Origin: Labrenzia sp. OB1 | Lineage (GTDB): Bacteria; Pseudomonadota; Alphaproteobacteria; Rhizobiales; Stappiaceae | Reading direction: 5' to 3' | Length of the DNA stretch: 64,000 bases | Assembly: GCF_001624695.1 (NCBI RefSeq) | Contig: NZ_JSEP01000003.1 | Location: forward strand, 186,001-250,000 | Shown here: positions 62,699-64,000 of the stretch, piece by piece | How the letters are laid out: each line of letters begins with the position of its first letter | How positions within the stretch are numbered: position 1 is the stretch's first letter | Program-made: the position numbers and the translations under genes | The notes under the pieces: model-generated | What the model was told of the DNA's origin: nothing | Databases searched by the model: none | What the model saw: only the letters and a program-made list of their open reading frames with translations

Positions 62699-63580
62699 CT
62701 ATCGCGTCGGGACAGGTGTCTCGCCACGATAATCGTAAAATCCGCGCTGGGTCTTGCGGCCGAGCCAGCCGGCCTCGACATATTTCACCAGCAGCGGACA
62801 CGGGCGGTATTTGGTATCCGCCAGGCCCTCATAGAGCACCTGCATGATCGACAGACAGGTGTCCAGGCCGATGAAATCCGCCAGTTGCAGCGGACCCATC
62901 GGGTGGTTCGCACCCAGACGCATGGCCTTGTCGATCGACTCGACCGAACCGACGCCTTCGTAGAGCGTATAGATCGCTTCGTTGATCATCGGCAGAAGGA
63001 TCCGGTTGACCATGAAGCCCGGGAAATCCTCGGCGACCGCAACCTGTTTGCCGAGACGGTCGCAGAACTCCCTTGAGGCGTCGAAGGTTTCGTCCTCGGT
63101 GGCGATGCCGCGCACCAGCTCCACGAGCTCCATCAAGGGAACCGGGTTCATGAAGTGGATGCCGATGAAGCGTTCCGGACGATCGGTTGTCGCGGCAAGG
63201 CGGGTGATGGAAATCGACGACGTGTTTGTCGCCAGAATGGCTTCCGGTTTCAGGATCGGGCAAAGCTGCGAAAATATCTTCCGCTTGACCTGCTCGTTTT
63301 CGACCGCGGATTCAATCACCAGATCGGCATCGCTGACGAGGTCGAGGTCCTCGGCGGGCTTGATCCGGTCGAGCGCCGCCTTTCTGACTTCTTCGGTGAT
63401 AAGCGATTTGGAAACCTGGCGCGCCATGTTGCCGTTGATCGAAGCCAGCCCCGACTCTATCCGCTCCATGGAAATGTCGCTCAAGGCGACATCATAGCCG
63501 GCGAGCGCGCACACATGCGCAATACCGCTGCCCATTTGACCCGAGCCAATAATGCCGACTTTTTTGATTTCGACAGCCAT
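62699..63580 (-). CDS. hbd: 3-hydroxybutyryl-CoA dehydrogenase
   Basis: NAD(P)-dependent oxidation or reduction between acetoacetyl-CoA and 3-hydroxybutyryl-CoA; 293 aa. The nucleotide-binding turn is GSGQMGSGIAH (about 12-22). NTSSISITRLA, and FIGIHFMNPVPLMELVELV hold catalytic residues, and the C-terminal domain (ANHPMGPLQLADFIGLDTCL) closes the site. Symbols hbd, hbdA and fadB-type are used for this. It lies 151 bases downstream of etfA. Confidence 0.93.
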   Translation of the reverse strand: MAVEIKKVGIIGSGQMGSGIAHVCALAGYDVALSDISMERIESGLASINGNMARQVSKSLITEEVRKAALDRIKPAEDLDLVSDADLVIESAVENEQVKRKIFSQLCPILKPEAILATNTSSISITRLAATTDRPERFIGIHFMNPVPLMELVELVRGIATEDETFDASREFCDRLGKQVAVAEDFPGFMVNRILLPMINEAIYTLYEGVGSVESIDKAMRLGANHPMGPLQLADFIGLDTCLSIMQVLYEGLADTKYRPCPLLVKYVEAGWLGRKTQRGFYDYRGETPVPTR

Positions 63581-63672
63581 CCTGAGATTCCGATCTTTAA
63601 AAAAAATACCCTGATCGCCGGCCCGATCACCGTGTTGAGGCTATTTTTGGCAAGTCTTGCGCCGAACAGCAA

Positions 63673-63710
63673 GGACCCCGAAGCGAAAACTGTCAATCGC
63701 AACGGGGTCC
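63673..63710 (-). terminator. Inverted repeat between etfA and hbd
   Basis: GGACCCCG (63673-63680) pairs exactly with CGGGGTCC (63703-63710) across a 22-base loop. On the minus strand it is followed by TTGCTGTT, so it may be a leaky terminator or attenuator within the etfA-hbd transcript. Confidence 0.5.
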
Positions 63711-63731
63711 GTGTTGAATTTGCCGCAGGCG

Positions 63732-64000
63732 TTACTCAACGGCAGCTTTCAATTCGGGCAGCACATCGAACAGATCGGCGACGAGACCGTAGTCGGCTAC
63801 CTGGAAGATCGGCGCTTCTTCATCCTTGTTGATCGCGACGATCACCTTGGAATCCTTCATGCCTGCCAGATGCTGGATCGCTCCGGAAATACCGCAGGCA
63901 ATGTAGAGATCCGGTGCGACGACCTTGCCGGTCTGACCCACCTGCCAGTCGTTCGGAGCATAGCCGGCATCGACCGCGGCACGGGAAGCGCCGACGGCTG
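63732..64000 (-). CDS. etfA: Electron transfer flavoprotein alpha subunit, C-terminal part
   Basis: The last about 89 residues of the FAD-binding ETF alpha subunit, which takes electrons from acyl-CoA dehydrogenases and passes them to ETF-ubiquinone oxidoreductase. The visible [29 protein letters not shown] and [26 protein letters not shown] are the conserved FAD-binding end. The gene continues past the right edge, so the internal ATG at 63941 is not its start. etfB is expected upstream, outside the window. Confidence 0.95.
   Translation of the reverse strand, partial: AVGASRAAVDAGYAPNDWQVGQTGKVVAPDLYIACGISGAIQHLAGMKDSKVIVAINKDEEAPIFQVADYGLVADLFDVLPELKAAVE

Noticed and set aside
1-64000. tRNA, rRNA, CRISPR arrays, insertion sequences, prophage genes
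   Set aside because: None of the expected conserved sequences, direct-repeat arrays or transposase/integrase motifs were seen on either strand.

Overview
The window is a compact, high-GC, gene-dense chromosomal segment of an alphaproteobacterium. Gene content and order point to the Hyphomicrobiales (Rhizobiales), and I infer a marine Stappiaceae-type organism such as Roseibium/Labrenzia. The grounds are metXW, the very long NAD-glutamate dehydrogenase, DUF1674 (SDHAF4-like), DUF2125, DUF3426, TIGR02302 and DUF1737 proteins, a CpdR-like regulator, the rsmB-heparinase-purH block, the ftsE-ftsX-ydcF-plsC block and two CtrA-type boxes (TTAA-N7-TTAA). I see no rRNA, tRNA, transposase, integrase, CRISPR array or prophage. 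Nearly everything is core chromosome; the accessory-looking content is small proteins, short inverted repeats and one candidate dispersed repeat family.

Layout. 1-4.2 kb: the 3' part of metX, metW, a class I methyltransferase, a gloB-type glyoxalase II and two small genes. 4.5-8.0 kb (minus): dapF-mtaB-ftsY operon. 8.2-12.6 kb: cell-envelope and signalling genes (zinc metallopeptidase, CHAP/NlpC-like protein, L,D-transpeptidase, OmpR-type regulator, a stand-alone cyclic-nucleotide-binding protein, MsrQ-like cytochrome). 12.7-15.0 kb (minus): leuD, argC and an AhpD-type enzyme. 15.1-23.6 kb: NAD-GDH, a UMF1 transporter and a chemoreceptor. 23.8-30.0 kb (minus): rsmB-heparinase-purH and htpX. 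30-37 kb: SDHAF4-like gene, SGNH hydrolase, then aminotransferase-ftsK-lolA and an ATP-grasp enzyme. 37-41 kb (minus): hflKC, two small genes and a transglutaminase. 41-47 kb: Crp/Fnr regulator, DUF1737, a citrate-lyase-beta-like lyase, EamA transporter, GNAT, DUF2125 and chaC. 47-53 kb: ftsEX-ydcF-plsC facing a DUF3426-hpt-cpdR-like set. 53.6-59.3 kb (minus): argH-lptM-lysA-TIGR02302. 59.4-64 kb: tlpA, three small motility-type proteins and an etfA-hbd-acyl-CoA ligase cluster running off the right edge.

The genes cluster around amino-acid biosynthesis (met, leu, arg, lys/DAP), envelope growth and division (ftsK, ftsEX, dapF, lysA, L,D-transpeptidase, lolA, lptM, plsC), protein quality control (htpX, hflKC, ftsY) and motility or cell-cycle control (chemoreceptor, YjfB-like protein, CpdR-like regulator, CtrA boxes). 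The most unusual points are: three neighbouring small proteins with unrelated bodies but the same C-terminal tail (GLGxxVD[IV][ST]x), one preceded by a perfect CtrA box; two about 102-bp MITE-like repeats after chaC and the cpdR-like gene; and a perfect 12-bp inverted repeat between leuD and msrQ.
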